Positions 35,787 through 45,526 are shown, counted from the stretch's first letter. The stretch: 64,000 bases of DNA from Gloeobacter morelensis MG652769 (GCF_021018745.1 NZ_CP063845.1:1550001-1614000), one strand, 5' to 3'. Notes: generated by a model not told the origin, from the sequence alone. Translations and numbers: made by a program.

Positions 35787-36896
35787 TTAAAGGTCGCTGT
35801 TGATTTTGATCGAAAAAGTGTCCCCGCCGGTTTGTCCAGCCAGAGGCAGGTTGTACCAGTAGTGAAACTCGATGCGCGGCAATTGCACCCCCAGGTGCAG
35901 GCGTTGATGGGTCGCACCGTAGCGGCCGGTCTCCCAGCCCACTCCCTCGCGCAGCTCGAAGCCGGTGGCCAACTGCAGCTCGGCGACAGGCTGAAATTTG
36001 ATGTCGACGCCCAAGCGCTGGTTAAATAGGCCGCTGCTCGGTTGGCGACCGTCGTAACTCATGTCGAGGGCGGTGCGATCAAACAGCGGCAAGAGCAGGC
36101 GGGCGGTGGTGGCATCCTCTCTGCCCATCTGGTAGCGAAATCGAATCTCGGTGGCACCGATCAGGATGCGGATGTTGCCGGCGAGGGCCTCGCGCTCGCT
36201 GCTGGCCTGCTGCGTGACGCCAAAGCGTTCTAATTGCCCATCCAGGCTGAAGCTGAGTGCTCCCAGGGTCCACTCGCCCGATTGAAAGCGAAAGCGGTCG
36301 TACCAGCTGGGGCCGTCCGATTGGTTCTGCCAGTCGTAGCTGAGCGCACCCAGCAGCGTCATGTACTGCAGCTGGGTCGCGAAGCGCAGCCGCGCGTAGG
36401 GATCGGTACTCTGGCGCTCCAGTTGGGTGCTCAGCTGCACATTGTCGAGCGGTTGCCACTCCAGGCGATTGGTGGCGCCCCGGGTGGGCGGCCCCCCCGC
36501 TGCACCGAACTCGCGGGCACCAAATAGCCACTGCAGGTTCGGCTCGAGGTAAAACCGGCTCTCTCCCTGCAGCGCCGCGAGATCCGCACGATCGGCCCCG
36601 GCCTGTCCCCGAGGGTCGCCCCGCTCCACCGTAGCCGTCTGGCTGAGACCCAGCTCAAAGGCCGCCAGACCACGCACGGAGGTACCCTCGACGGCGCTGA
36701 TGCGCAGGCTCTCGACCTCGCCGAGCTTGAAGGCTTCCAAGGGCGTATCCGGGCGCGTAACCAGGGACGGCCAGGTAAACAGCGGTTGCACGGTGAGCGG
36801 GTTCGACCACCACTCCTGCGCCGACAGGGGCGCAGTGCAGCAACACAGCAGGCTCAGGGCTACATGCAAGGGGTTTCGGAACACTGCCCGTCTCAC
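35787..36896 (-). CDS. Putative outer-membrane protein of unknown family
   Basis: A 369-residue protein with a signal peptide (NPLHVALSLLCCCTAPLSAQ). The mature chain is rich in amphipathic beta strands, e.g. 'RLRFATQLQYMTLLGALSYD' and 'LAGNIRILIGATEIRFRYQM', with Trp/Tyr at likely girdle positions, and ends 'DTFSIKINSDL'. A Lys-poor, Arg/Gln-rich composition is consistent with a 12- to 16-strand barrel. No named family recognised. It is 103 bp from the S9 peptidase gene on the same strand. Confidence 0.65.
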   Translation of the reverse strand: MRRAVFRNPLHVALSLLCCCTAPLSAQEWWSNPLTVQPLFTWPSLVTRPDTPLEAFKLGEVESLRISAVEGTSVRGLAAFELGLSQTATVERGDPRGQAGADRADLAALQGESRFYLEPNLQWLFGAREFGAAGGPPTRGATNRLEWQPLDNVQLSTQLERQSTDPYARLRFATQLQYMTLLGALSYDWQNQSDGPSWYDRFRFQSGEWTLGALSFSLDGQLERFGVTQQASSEREALAGNIRILIGATEIRFRYQMGREDATTARLLLPLFDRTALDMSYDGRQPSSGLFNQRLGVDIKFQPVAELQLATGFELREGVGWETGRYGATHQRLHLGVQLPRIEFHYWYNLPLAGQTGGDTFSIKINSDL

Positions 36897-37106
36897 CTAT
36901 TCTGGGGAGATTCTATCTATTTATTGCGATTTTGGCAGCCGCGAAAACCCCTAGTGCCCCAAAGATCCGTTTTTGTTCGGGATCGGGGGCGCAAATCATC
37001 GTCGGCTTCCTGCCGAGGAGACGGGTCGGGCCGCTTGGGAAAATAGAATGGTAACAAAGCCTCGGGGTTCCTGCGGGGGAGCCCTGGCGCAGCCGACAGG
37101 TGACCT
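36897..37106. other. Intergenic region between divergent genes
   Basis: About 210 bases separating the outer-membrane gene from the plus-strand membrane protein gene. The left 60 bases are AT-rich (TTCTATCTATTTATTGCG) and would hold the promoter of the minus-strand gene. TAGAAT at 37045-37050 could be a -10 box for the plus-strand gene. No RNA gene or repeat is recognised. Confidence 0.3.
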
Positions 37107-37892
37107 GTGGCCGTGGACAACTCTGGCAGATACTACGACGAAGAGCAACTGGCGGCCATTCTCAAGCGCGCCGTCCAACTGCAGCAGCAGTCCGGCTCGC
37201 CCGACTCCCACCTCAGCCTGGGCGAGATCGAGCAGATTGCCCGCGAAGCGGGCATCGATCCGGGTTTCGTGCGCCAGGCCGCCTCAGAACTGGCCGCCGG
37301 GGGTGGGCGGGACGCTCCCGCCTCACCGCTCGGGGGGCCGTCCGCCCTTGCCTTCGAGCAGTCGATCGCAGGCATTTTGGTGGGCGACGACTTCGACCCG
37401 CTCCTTGAGGAAATCCGCGGCGCCTTTGGCGATCCCGGCCACCTCGAAGGCCCACGGCCGACCGAGCGGCACTGGCGCTTCGAGTGGCGGCTCTTTAGCT
37501 GGGGGGGCGTCTCGCTGCAGGGGGGCAAGCAGCCCCCGGCCAGCCGTTCGCTCACCTGGCGCTCGTCCCAGGCGAGCATGCGTGAAATTGGCGTGCGCGT
37601 CTACTCGCTGGGCGGCTCGACCGTCGTGCGCGTCGAAGAACAACTGGGCAACGCGGCGGTGGGCCTGCTCACTGGAACAATGACGCTGCCCGTTTTTCTG
37701 ATTTTTCCCCTCGCTTTGCTGCTGACCCACTCAGCCGCGATCGCCCTCGCCGCCACGGCCTTCTCGGCCCTGGGCGCCTACTGGCTTGCGCGCAGTTTTT
37801 ACCGTGCGGTGACGCAGAAGCGCAGCCGCCAACTCAGACGACTGTTCGACCGGCTGCTCTTTCAGGTGCGCCAGACTCTGGGAATTGCTTGA
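37107..37892 (+). CDS. Membrane protein with N-terminal helical adaptor-like domain
   Basis: A 261-residue protein starting with GTG. The first 70 residues, including 'YYDEEQLAAILKRAVQLQQQ' and 'SLGEIEQIAREAGIDPGFVR', form a helical segment seen at the N-terminus of various bacterial membrane proteins. A hydrophilic central domain follows (about 80-190), then a hydrophobic hairpin 'MTLPVFLIFPLALLLTHSAA' and 'IALAATAFSALGAYWLARSF', and a basic cytoplasmic tail. Function is unknown. The stop codon lies about 105 bp before psbA. Confidence 0.7.
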   Translation: MAVDNSGRYYDEEQLAAILKRAVQLQQQSGSPDSHLSLGEIEQIAREAGIDPGFVRQAASELAAGGGRDAPASPLGGPSALAFEQSIAGILVGDDFDPLLEEIRGAFGDPGHLEGPRPTERHWRFEWRLFSWGGVSLQGGKQPPASRSLTWRSSQASMREIGVRVYSLGGSTVVRVEEQLGNAAVGLLTGTMTLPVFLIFPLALLLTHSAAIALAATAFSALGAYWLARSFYRAVTQKRSRQLRRLFDRLLFQVRQTLGIA

Positions 37893-37909
37893 AAAGCGTC
37901 GTCTCAAAG

Positions 37910-37927
37910 CTATCTACCAAAAGATAG
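37910..37927 (+). promoter_or_regulatory. Hairpin in the psbA upstream region
   Basis: CTATCT (37910-37915) pairs with AGATAG (37922-37927) across a six-base loop. TTGAAA at 37889-37894 could act as a -35 sixteen bases before TATCTA. Which of these belong to the psbA promoter or leader cannot be decided by eye. Confidence 0.3.
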
Positions 37928-37997
37928 ATGCGAGCTGAGCGAAGCCATGTAGCTTTAGAAAGCACTGCAAAGCACTTTTCTCACAGGGTTTCACACC

Positions 37998-39080
37998 ATG
38001 ACAACCATACTGCGACGCCGCTCCCTGGGCAATCCTTGGGAGCAATTCGCCAACTGGATAACCTCCACCAACAACCGCTTTTATATCGGCTGGTTCGGGG
38101 TGCTCATGGTCCCGACGTTGCTGGCGGCGACGATCTGTTTTGTGATCGCCTTTGTTGCCGCCCCGCCGGTGGATATGGACGGCATCCGCGAGCCGATTTC
38201 CGGTTCACTTCTTTATGGCAACAACATCATCACCGCCAATGTCATCCCCTCTTCCAACGCCATCGGTCTGCATTTCTACCCGATATGGGAAGCGGCCAGT
38301 ATGGACGAATGGCTCTACAACGGTGGTCCCTACCAGTTGATCGTTTTTCACTTTTTGATTGGCATTTTTGCTTATCTGGGCCGGGAGTGGGAATTTTCGT
38401 ATCGGCTGGGTCTGCGCCCCTGGATCTGTGTCGCTTACTCAGCCCCGGTAGCCGCCGCCACCGCCGTGTTCTTGATCTACCCCATGGGCCAGGGCTCCTT
38501 TAGCGACGGGATGTCGCTGGGCATCTCCGGCACGTTCAACTTCATGTTTATCTTCCAGGCCGAGCACAACATCCTCAACCACCCGCTGCACATGTTCGGG
38601 GTCGCCGGGGTCTTCGGCGGCGCTCTATTTGCGGCGATGCACGGCAGTCTGGTGACTTCGTCGCTCATCAAGGCGACTTCCTACGAAGAGTCCCAGAACT
38701 ACGGCTACAAGTTCGGTCAGGAAGAAGAAACCTACAACATCGTCGCCGCCCACGGTTACTTCGGCCGCTTGATTTTTCAGTACGCCAGTTTCACCAATAG
38801 CCGCTCGCTGCACTTTTTCCTGGCGGCCTGGCCGGTGATTGGCATCTGGCTGACTTCCCTGGGCATCTGCGTCATGGGCTTCAATCTCAACGGCTTCAAC
38901 TTCAATGCCTCGATTACCGACAGCCAGGGACGGACCATCTACACCTGGGCGGACATCGTCAACCGCGCCAATCTGGGCATCGAAGTAATGCACGAGCGCA
39001 ACGCCCACAACTTCCCCCTGGATCTGGCCGGGACAGAGTCTGCTCCTGTGGCCTTCGCTGCGGCCCTGGGCGACGGCTGA
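37998..39080 (+). CDS. psbA: Photosystem II reaction centre protein D1
   Basis: D1 binds P680, pheophytin, QB and the Mn4CaO5 cluster. All functional residues are at canonical numbers in this 360-residue protein: Tyr161, His118, Asp170, Glu189, His190, His198, His215, Ser264, His272, His332, Glu333, His337, Asp342 and Ala344. Residue 130 is Glu (GREWEFSY), the high-light-type D1 side chain to pheophytin. The C-terminal extension after Ala344 is 16 residues ([16 protein letters not shown]) and would be removed by CtpA. The gene is monocistronic with a strong hairpin 14 bp after the stop. Confidence 0.98.
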   Translation: MTTILRRRSLGNPWEQFANWITSTNNRFYIGWFGVLMVPTLLAATICFVIAFVAAPPVDMDGIREPISGSLLYGNNIITANVIPSSNAIGLHFYPIWEAASMDEWLYNGGPYQLIVFHFLIGIFAYLGREWEFSYRLGLRPWICVAYSAPVAAATAVFLIYPMGQGSFSDGMSLGISGTFNFMFIFQAEHNILNHPLHMFGVAGVFGGALFAAMHGSLVTSSLIKATSYEESQNYGYKFGQEEETYNIVAAHGYFGRLIFQYASFTNSRSLHFFLAAWPVIGIWLTSLGICVMGFNLNGFNFNASITDSQGRTIYTWADIVNRANLGIEVMHERNAHNFPLDLAGTESAPVAFAAALGDG

Positions 39081-39094
39081 ACCTCCTCGCTTAA

Positions 39095-39138
39095 ACTTGA
39101 GCGGCACCGGCATCTTCAAATGTCGGTGCCGCTCAAGT
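39095..39138 (+). terminator. Strong hairpin downstream of psbA
   Basis: Fifteen perfectly paired bases, ACTTGAGCGGCACCG (39095-39109) and CGGTGCCGCTCAAGT (39124-39138), extend by four more pairs (one G-U) to leave a six-base loop CTTCAA. No run of T follows, so it may stabilise the psbA mRNA 3' end as much as terminate. Confidence 0.8.
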
Positions 39139-39218
39139 CGGGACTGCTTTGCCGGATAGCCAGAAACGATCCGCCTGCTTTGCGCCCGGCGTATTGCTCA
39201 TTAGATAGGAGAAATGCA

Positions 39219-39815
39219 ATGCGGGCTTTACTGCTGACGACTTCCCTCTGCTTTGGTCTGGCTTCGCTTGCCCAGGCAGCACCCAAGACGCTCAAATTCG
39301 AGCAGGGTACGGCGACTTACACCAACCGCGACGCCTTTGCCAGTTGGGAGGGCAACACCTCCGACATCGGCGGCACGCTCATCCTGGATGATCAGACGGG
39401 TGCACTGGTCAAAGGCGAGATCCAGATTGGTCTTGCGGCCATCGATTCAGGCAATGGTGCGCGCGACGCCCGGATGCGGGGCGAGTTTTTGCAGACCGAG
39501 AAATATCCGAAAGCGACTTTTGTGGTCACCAAGCTCGAAGGTTTCCCGAGTGTCGCCGAGTGGAAGAAATGGGGCCTCAAGCAGACCGGCAAAATCTACG
39601 GCGATCTGACCATCAAAGAAGTCACCCGCCCGGTGGTCTTCGAGGCCGAGGCTGTGTATCTTGGCACGGAGCTGAAGGTGAGCGGCAAGGGCCAGACCAA
39701 GATGACCGACTTTGGCATCTCCCCGCCGAGTCTGCTGTTTGTCACCGTCGATGACGCCGTCGGCCTAAAATTTCAGGCGGTGGCTAAACCGGTTACCACC
39801 AATGTTGGGTTGTAG
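39219..39815 (+). CDS. YceI-family periplasmic lipid-binding protein
   Basis: A 198-residue exported protein (LLLTTSLCFGLASLAQA signal) with the YceI lipocalin-like barrel: 'LKFEQGTATYTNRDAFASWE', 'GEIQIGLAAIDSGNGARDAR', 'MRGEFLQTEKYPKATFVVTK' and 'GDLTIKEVTRPVVFEAEAVY'. YceI proteins bind isoprenoid quinones or similar chains; in a phototroph a quinone or carotenoid ligand is plausible. Start ATG 39219 follows AGGAGAA. Confidence 0.88.
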   Translation: MRALLLTTSLCFGLASLAQAAPKTLKFEQGTATYTNRDAFASWEGNTSDIGGTLILDDQTGALVKGEIQIGLAAIDSGNGARDARMRGEFLQTEKYPKATFVVTKLEGFPSVAEWKKWGLKQTGKIYGDLTIKEVTRPVVFEAEAVYLGTELKVSGKGQTKMTDFGISPPSLLFVTVDDAVGLKFQAVAKPVTTNVGL

Positions 39816-39827
39816 TAAGCTCTCTAT

Positions 39828-40265
39828 CTACGGTCGAGGTACCTGAACCAGAGAAGCTATGGGTTCTCCCAGCCGGGTAAAGTCGCTGGGGTTCAGCGTC
39901 AACAACACATCGGACCGGCTCTGTAGCGCCGTTTGTGCAATCAAGGCGTCGTAGATTCCGCCGCCCGGTAAGCCCAATTCTGCCACTAGAGCCAGCACCG
40001 AACGGTAGTCACCTGTGGTAAGAGAAACGGCGCTTACGTACTCTGACAATGCAAAGATGAGGCGCTTGGCCAAAAGTGGTTGAAGGCGAGGCCTGAGCGG
40101 CAGACGAGTCAGGACAGCATAACTTTCGGTAAGGGTGCGCACAGCCATCAATCCTTGAACTTGTCCGCTTCGCGCTCGCTCAATCCATGACCAACAGACT
40201 TCGTGACTTTCGTGGCTGTGCACCAGGGCAGGCACCAGGACCGATGTGTCAAACAGAACCTTCAC
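39828..40265 (-). CDS. PIN-domain toxin (VapC-like)
   Basis: A 145-residue PIN protein: 'MKVLFDTSVLVPALVHSHES' (Asp at position 6), a mid-chain acidic residue in 'RTLTESYAVLTRLP', and 'GLPGGGIYDALIAQTALQSR' plus 'DVLLTLNPSDFTRL' for the C-terminal metal site. It would cleave RNA when released from the partner at 40262, whose stop it overlaps by four bases. The active site looks intact. Confidence 0.88.
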   Translation of the reverse strand: MKVLFDTSVLVPALVHSHESHEVCWSWIERARSGQVQGLMAVRTLTESYAVLTRLPLRPRLQPLLAKRLIFALSEYVSAVSLTTGDYRSVLALVAELGLPGGGIYDALIAQTALQSRSDVLLTLNPSDFTRLGEPIASLVQVPRP

Positions 40266-40528
40266 CAGCCACCCAATTTCCGAATGCGCTCCTCCCGTAG
40301 CTCCTGGATGACGGCCGTCAGGTCTCCAATAGGCTCAGAGTCCACCACGAGTACTCCCCCTTTGTAATAGACCTTCGGCTCTTGTTGGATTGGGGCCAAT
40401 AGTATCACGCCGTCTCGAACTTCTAAGTCAAGTTTGTCCGCGGCAGATAGCCCAAGCTGGTCACGGACCTTCTTCGGAATGAGAATACGCCCGAACCTGT
40501 CGAGGGTCAGAGTGTCCATAATTGCCAA
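40262..40528 (-). CDS. AbrB/SpoVT-type antitoxin (VapB/MazE-like)
   Basis: An 88-residue protein. 'MDTLTLDRFGRILIPKKVRD' followed by 'LGLSAADKLDLEVRDGVIL' is the swapped-hairpin AbrB DNA-binding domain; the C-terminal 40 residues (KGGVLVVDSEPIGDLTAVIQ...) would neutralise the PIN toxin. ATG 40528 or 40519 are both possible starts. It precedes the toxin with a four-base overlap, as usual for autoregulated pairs. Confidence 0.87.
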   Translation of the reverse strand: MAIMDTLTLDRFGRILIPKKVRDQLGLSAADKLDLEVRDGVILLAPIQQEPKVYYKGGVLVVDSEPIGDLTAVIQELREERIRKLGGW

Positions 40529-40652
40529 TTTTAGCTCAGATTTGGCAAGCTAGGCGCTGGCTTCAGTGATTGCGCAACTCGGGCTGTAGCTTTAGGTGCA
40601 GTACAGACGACCAACGATTGTCCTCTCTGCCCGCGAGAAATGGCCTCTGTTG

Positions 40653-41792
40653 TCAGCCGCTACTCTGCGTCTGGTTGAAGCCAACAAGCCGTTGTATGGC
40701 TCGCCCTGCGGCTTCCCGGTAACTCAAAGAGCCCGCAAGCAGCCTGCCCATCGTGCGCGTGGCAGAAGGCCGGTGAACGCCGACTTTATAGGCGATGCGC
40801 GGAAAAGCGTAGAACACCTGGGCAAGGCGGTCGGCCCAGTACAAATCCTCTGCCCACTCGCTTTGGATGTGCTCGCTGTAGCGGGCGAGCGCCTGGGTGT
40901 CTCCCGCTAGAGCCTCGGCGACAGCGTGAGCGGCCTGCACACCGGTGTACAGCGAAGGGCGGATCCCCTCGGCAGTGAAGGGATCGACGATCCCGGCCGC
41001 TTCGCCACAGAGAAGGGCGCCCTCGGTGTGGAGGAGCGACGGACCTTTCCAGAGCAAGAGCGGGTGGCCGTGCAGGGCGATTCCCGCCAGCGAAAGGCCA
41101 AAGTGGGCGACGTACTGGGCCAGGGGTGTTTTGAGATCGACTTTGCGCCGCCCGAAGCTACCGATGCCGATCGAGTGGGCGCCGTCTTTGGGGAAGTTCC
41201 AGAGATAGCCGTCCTTGACCATCCCGAATTCGAAGTGGGCACAGTTCGGCTCCGGTACCGGCGCGGGAATTTCGACTTCGATCGCCCCGCCAATGGCCAC
41301 GGCGCGCTTCTCCAGCCCCAGCCAGCGGGCGGTGGGACCCTTGGCGCCGTCCGCGCCAATCAAGTAGTGGCTATAAAACGGCCCCGCCTCGGTGTCGAGT
41401 CGCCAGCGCTCCCCGCTGCGGCTAATCGCACCGACCGCGCAGGGGGTGCGCAAGTCAGCGCCGCGCGCCACGGCCTGGGAGATCAAAAAATAATCGAACA
41501 CGTCGCGACGGACCATCCAGATGGGGGTCTCCAGGCCCAAAGGTGCCTCGACCCGCTCGCCCATCTGCCAGGTGTAGCGGATGGAGTCGACGTAGGCGCA
41601 GATGGCGGGGGAAAAATCGAAGTCGAACCAGGCGGCCACCGCCGGGGAGACGCCGCCGCCGCACGGCTTGTAGCGCGGCAGAGCCTGCTTTTCGAGCACC
41701 AGCACGCTGTAGCCGTGCCGGGCCAGATGGTAGGCCGCCGCTCCGCCCCCCGGTCCCGCTCCGATCACCGCGCAGTCGAATACTTCCGCCAT
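40653..41792 (-). CDS. Geranylgeranyl-reductase-family FAD oxidoreductase
   Basis: A 379-residue flavoprotein. The N-terminal dinucleotide fold 'VFDCAVIGAGPGGGAAAYHL' is followed by 'LPRYKPCGGGVSPAVAAW', the second FAD motif 'YLIGADGAKGPTARWLGL', and 'GALLCGEAAGIVDPFTAEGI'. The family includes ChlP (reduces geranylgeranyl to phytyl in chlorophyll) and archaeal lipid reductases. The length and Cys-containing PCGGGVS block fit, but whether this is the ChlP of this organism or a paralogue cannot be told from the window. Confidence 0.85.
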   Translation of the reverse strand: MAEVFDCAVIGAGPGGGAAAYHLARHGYSVLVLEKQALPRYKPCGGGVSPAVAAWFDFDFSPAICAYVDSIRYTWQMGERVEAPLGLETPIWMVRRDVFDYFLISQAVARGADLRTPCAVGAISRSGERWRLDTEAGPFYSHYLIGADGAKGPTARWLGLEKRAVAIGGAIEVEIPAPVPEPNCAHFEFGMVKDGYLWNFPKDGAHSIGIGSFGRRKVDLKTPLAQYVAHFGLSLAGIALHGHPLLLWKGPSLLHTEGALLCGEAAGIVDPFTAEGIRPSLYTGVQAAHAVAEALAGDTQALARYSEHIQSEWAEDLYWADRLAQVFYAFPRIAYKVGVHRPSATRTMGRLLAGSLSYREAAGRAIQRLVGFNQTQSSG

Positions 41793-41897
41793 CGCTTTGC
41801 CGCCTTGCGAGTCTCCGGAAGCTTATCGTGCCACAAAGATTGCGGCGATTCGGGCAGATCTTGGAAGATTATTACAACCAGTTGACACAATGGAGAA

Positions 41898-43439
41898 GTG
41901 ATTACTTCGTCGCTGTTGATTCCCGCCTTGCTCGTTCTGTCCAGCCTCGGTTTTCTAGGCTGGGGGTTTTTGCAGGCGCGCAAAGCCGGGCGGGTGGGTA
42001 TCCTCGCCTGGCTGCAGGCTGTGGTGCTCTTTTTACCCTGGGTCGGCTTTTTTGGTCTGTTCTGGCTCGGCATTCAGATCAACTTCGGGATATTGCTGGT
42101 GATTCTACTGGCCACCACCGGTGCCTACATCTGGCTGGGGCGCCTGCTGCGCGAGGCGGCGGGCGAACAGGAAAAGCGCCTGCGCGAGCGCTACCGGGCC
42201 GAACTGGAGGCCAGACGGCAAGGGGGAGAACTCGGAGGGGACGGTCACGCAGAGGCGGTGCCCCCGCCGATTGCCCAACTGGAGGCGGAGGTACTCGCCA
42301 TCCCCGAGGAGGACCGCCAGAAGTTGCAGAGTTTGTTCGGCATCGACACGTTCTTTGCCACCGAGACGCTGCCTTTTCGCCAGGGAGTGCTCTACCGGGG
42401 CAATTTGCGCGGCGACCCGGATATCGTCTTTCAAGCCCTCAACGAAAGACTGCAAGCCCTGTTTGCCGATCGCTACCAGCTGTTTTTGCTCAACGACGAA
42501 TCGGGCAAGCCGACGGTACTGGTGCTGCCCAGCGACCGCGACCCCTTCCAGGCACGCAAGCTGCCCATCGCCATTTCCATCGCCCTGATGGTGCTGTCGT
42601 TTGCGGCGGTGTATCTGCTGGTCACCCCCAGCAGCGTCAACGCCTTCTCACCTGAGGGCGTGTCTACGGCCCTGCCCATCGCCGTGGGTGTGCTGTTCAC
42701 GCTCTTTGCCCACGAGGCCGCCCACCGCTGGCAGGCCAAGCGCTACGGCGTGCGCCTCAGTTCGGCGTTCTTGCTGCCGCTGCTCACGCCGATTCCGGTG
42801 CCGCCCGCCGGTTTTGCCATTTACCCTGGCACCTTCGGCTCGCTGACGCGCCTCGATTCGCCCCCCCCGAGCCGCCGCGCTCTTTTTGACATCGCCTTTG
42901 CCGGACCGGCGGTGGGCGGGCTGGTGTCGCTGGGCTTTTTGCTGGTGGGATTGGCCCTTTCAGGTGTGGCAAACCAGGCAGGACCGCTCACGGTTCGGCC
43001 GGGCGACCTCAACGTGCTGGTCGGGATCTTCGTGCGCCTATTGCTGGGCCCAGTGACCGACAGCCAGTTTGTCAATTTGCATCCCTTTTCGATCGTGGGC
43101 ATCTTTGGGTTGCAGATCACCGCCCTCAGTCTGCTGCCCGCGGGCCAACTCGACGGCGGACGAATTGTCCAGGCGGTCTACGGTCGGCGCACGGCGCGCA
43201 TTACCGGCATCGTCACGCTGGTTTTGCTGGGCATCATCGGCATCTTTGTCCCCTGGTATCTCTATTGGGCGGTGATCGTGCTGTTGTTTGCCCGCACACC
43301 GGAGCGGCCCACCCTCAACGAGATCACCGAGACCGACAGCCGCCGCGATGCGCTTGCCATCCTGGCCCTGTTTGCGATGGCCGCCATCTTGCTGCCGCTC
43401 ACGCCGCAGATCGCCCTTCGTCTGGGGCTTGGGGGCTGA
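41898..43439 (+). CDS. Site-2 protease of the EGY type (M50)
   Basis: A 513-residue integral membrane metalloprotease. Two N-terminal helices precede a soluble segment (about 85-220); the zinc motif HEAAH (His272, Glu273, His276) lies in '[19 protein letters not shown]' and the third ligand in '[18 protein letters not shown]'. The conserved '[19 protein letters not shown]' block identifies the plant chloroplast EGY1/EGY2 and cyanobacterial orthologue group. EGY proteins affect chlorophyll accumulation; chlI is 46 bp downstream. GTG start at 41898. Confidence 0.9.
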   Translation: MITSSLLIPALLVLSSLGFLGWGFLQARKAGRVGILAWLQAVVLFLPWVGFFGLFWLGIQINFGILLVILLATTGAYIWLGRLLREAAGEQEKRLRERYRAELEARRQGGELGGDGHAEAVPPPIAQLEAEVLAIPEEDRQKLQSLFGIDTFFATETLPFRQGVLYRGNLRGDPDIVFQALNERLQALFADRYQLFLLNDESGKPTVLVLPSDRDPFQARKLPIAISIALMVLSFAAVYLLVTPSSVNAFSPEGVSTALPIAVGVLFTLFAHEAAHRWQAKRYGVRLSSAFLLPLLTPIPVPPAGFAIYPGTFGSLTRLDSPPPSRRALFDIAFAGPAVGGLVSLGFLLVGLALSGVANQAGPLTVRPGDLNVLVGIFVRLLLGPVTDSQFVNLHPFSIVGIFGLQITALSLLPAGQLDGGRIVQAVYGRRTARITGIVTLVLLGIIGIFVPWYLYWAVIVLLFARTPERPTLNEITETDSRRDALAILALFAMAAILLPLTPQIALRLGLGG

Positions 43440-43485
43440 CCGCCTTTGCCGCCCAGACGTTAGAATTTTGACGCATCGGATACGA

Positions 43486-44577
43486 ATGAAGGTTTTTGCC
43501 GTGGTTTCCCAGACGAGCGGCCGACGGCCGGTCTTTCCTTTTACCGCCATCGTCGGCCAGGAGGAGATGAAACTGGCCCTCATCCTCAACGTCATCGACC
43601 CCAAGCTCGGGGGGGTGATGATCATGGGCGACCGGGGGACCGGCAAATCGACGACCGTGCGCGCCCTGGCCGAATTGCTGCCGGAGATCGAAGTGGTAAC
43701 GGGCGATCCCTACCACAGCGATCCCCACAACCAGGATCTGATGAGCGACGAGGTGCGCGATCGCAAACGGTCAGGGGACACTCTGCCTGTCGAGCGCCGC
43801 CAGGTGCAGATGGTGGATCTGCCCCTCGGGGCTACCGAAGACCGCGTCTGCGGCACGATCGACATCGAAAAAGCTCTCTCCGAGGGCGTCAAAGCCTTCG
43901 AGCCGGGGCTGCTCGCCCGTGCCAACCGGGGTATTCTCTACGTCGATGAGGTCAACCTGCTCGATGATCACCTGGTGGATGTCCTGCTCGATTCGGCTGC
44001 TTCCGGCTGGAACACAGTCGAGCGCGAGGGCATCTCCGTGCGCCACCCGGCCCGCTTCGTGCTGGTAGGTTCGGGCAACCCTGAAGAAGGCGAACTCAGG
44101 CCCCAGTTGCTCGATCGCTTTGCTATGCACGCCGAGGTGCGCACAGTCAAAGATCCAAAGCTACGGGTGCAGATTGTCCAGCAGCGCGGCGAATTCGACA
44201 GCAACCCCCAGCGCTTTCTTGCCGCCCATCGCAAGGCGCAGCAGGAACTGACGCGGCGCATCGCCAAGGCCCAGCAGGTGCTCAAAAAAACTGAAGTCAG
44301 CCACGATCTGCAACTGAAGATTTCTCAGGTCTGCTCCGAACTGGACGTGGACGGTCTGCGCGGCGACATCGTCACCGACCGCGCCGCCCGGGCGCTCGCC
44401 GCCTTCGAAGGGCGCACGCGCGTCACTCTTGAGGATGTCCAGCGGGTGATCGTGCTGTGCCTGCGCCATCGGTTGCGCAAAGATCCGCTCGAATCGATCG
44501 ACTCGGGCTACAAAGTCGAAAAGGTCTTCCGGCGGGTCTTCGACTTACCGCCTCCCGAGACCAACGCCGCCCAATAG
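43486..44577 (+). CDS. chlI: Magnesium chelatase ATPase subunit I
   Basis: ChlI is the AAA+ motor of Mg-chelatase, which with ChlD and ChlH inserts Mg into protoporphyrin IX. The 363-residue protein has Walker A '[16 protein letters not shown]' (about 47-60), Walker B '[20 protein letters not shown]', sensor and arginine-finger region '[20 protein letters not shown]', and the C-terminal lid. ATG 43486 (MKVFAVV) is used; the open frame extends upstream within the protease gene. Spacing suggests co-transcription with the EGY-like protease. Confidence 0.96.
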   Translation: MKVFAVVSQTSGRRPVFPFTAIVGQEEMKLALILNVIDPKLGGVMIMGDRGTGKSTTVRALAELLPEIEVVTGDPYHSDPHNQDLMSDEVRDRKRSGDTLPVERRQVQMVDLPLGATEDRVCGTIDIEKALSEGVKAFEPGLLARANRGILYVDEVNLLDDHLVDVLLDSAASGWNTVEREGISVRHPARFVLVGSGNPEEGELRPQLLDRFAMHAEVRTVKDPKLRVQIVQQRGEFDSNPQRFLAAHRKAQQELTRRIAKAQQVLKKTEVSHDLQLKISQVCSELDVDGLRGDIVTDRAARALAAFEGRTRVTLEDVQRVIVLCLRHRLRKDPLESIDSGYKVEKVFRRVFDLPPPETNAAQ

Positions 44578-44825
44578 GTTGTTTTGCGGCAAATCGCAAC
44601 ACCAGATGTAGTGAGCCCCCCAACGGCGGGTACATCGAACGCAGCTTTTGTTGCGAGGCTCGTCCTGCGGAGGGGATAGCCGTTCCGTTAGGATAGGGAC
44701 ATACAGGACAGCCGGGTTCAACCGTACGGGGGAGACCCCCATATTTGTCCCGGGCTAGGCTGGGATAATCAGGCTGACTGGTAAGTGAGCATTCCCACTC
44801 CACCATTTCTGGGAGGAAGAAGAGT
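44578..44825. other. Intergenic region with small inverted repeats
   Basis: About 248 bases between chlI and the next gene. TTGCG-gcaaat-CGCAA at about 44584-44600 is a weak hairpin downstream of chlI. GGGAGGAAG just before 44826 is the ribosome binding site of the next gene. GGATAATC at about 44763-44770 might be a -10 element. No gene or known RNA recognised. Confidence 0.35.
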
Positions 44826-45458
44826 ATGAAACGGTCGCTGTTATCCCTCGCGGTCGTGGGTCTGGTGGGTGCCACCGGTGCTTTCCTGCCCGTGCAGGCA
44901 CAGCAGTATTCGCAGTACGAATACAATCGCGGAGGCAACCGCCAGTTCGATGTCGGCGTCACCCGGTTGGCACCCGGTACGATCGTACCGGTATCGCCCG
45001 CCGACCAGCAGGGAACCGTCTACCTGGATCCGGGCACAGCCAAGTTGACTTCGATGGTGATCGCCGAGGACGTCTACGACGCCAACGGTAACATCGCCTT
45101 GCCTGCGGGCACTGAGATCCGCGGCACCTTCAAGCCGGTCAAAGGGGGCCTGCGCTTCTTTGCCGACTCCGCTTCGATTAATGGCCGCTACTACACGATG
45201 CGCGCCAGTTCCCGCGTCTTGAAGGACATCAAAGATCCCCGTCAGACGTCCGCCGGCAACATCGCCGCCGACGCCGGTATTGGTGCGGCAGGCGGTGCTC
45301 TGGTCGGTTCGCTGTTTGGCGGCGCGGGCTGGGGCGCTCTGGGCGGCGCCATCGCCGGTACTGCTATCGGCAACGCCGGTGCGTCCCAGGTCGTGGTCAT
45401 CAGCGACAACGACCCGGTCGATCTGCGCCTCGAAGCCCCTCTGACGCTGCGCTACTAA
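44826..45458 (+). CDS. Exported protein with glycine-zipper segment
   Basis: A 210-residue protein with a signal peptide (LLSLAVVGLVGATGAFLPVQ-AQ). A beta-rich central domain ('GTIVPVSPADQQGTVYLDPG', 'IALPAGTEIRGTFKPVKGGL') is followed by a glycine-zipper stretch 'AADAGIGAAGGALVGSLFGG' / 'GWGALGGAIAGTAIGNAG' that could insert in or associate with a membrane, and a hydrophilic end. Some cyanobacterial relatives are labelled TrbI-like without evidence. Envelope role inferred. A strong terminator follows. Confidence 0.78.
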   Translation: MKRSLLSLAVVGLVGATGAFLPVQAQQYSQYEYNRGGNRQFDVGVTRLAPGTIVPVSPADQQGTVYLDPGTAKLTSMVIAEDVYDANGNIALPAGTEIRGTFKPVKGGLRFFADSASINGRYYTMRASSRVLKDIKDPRQTSAGNIAADAGIGAAGGALVGSLFGGAGWGALGGAIAGTAIGNAGASQVVVISDNDPVDLRLEAPLTLRY

Positions 45459-45489
45459 AGTGCAGCGTTATTGAATTCGCTTCAAGAGT

Positions 45490-45526
45490 GTGCGCCCCGG
45501 CGGATTTTCCGCCGGGGCGCACTTTT
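45490..45526. terminator. Bidirectional rho-independent terminator
   Basis: GTGCGCCCCGGCGG (45490-45503) pairs perfectly with CCGCCGGGGCGCAC (45509-45522) around a five-base loop, followed by TTTT. It sits between the convergent genes at 44826-45458 and 45542-46120 and could serve both. Confidence 0.92.
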
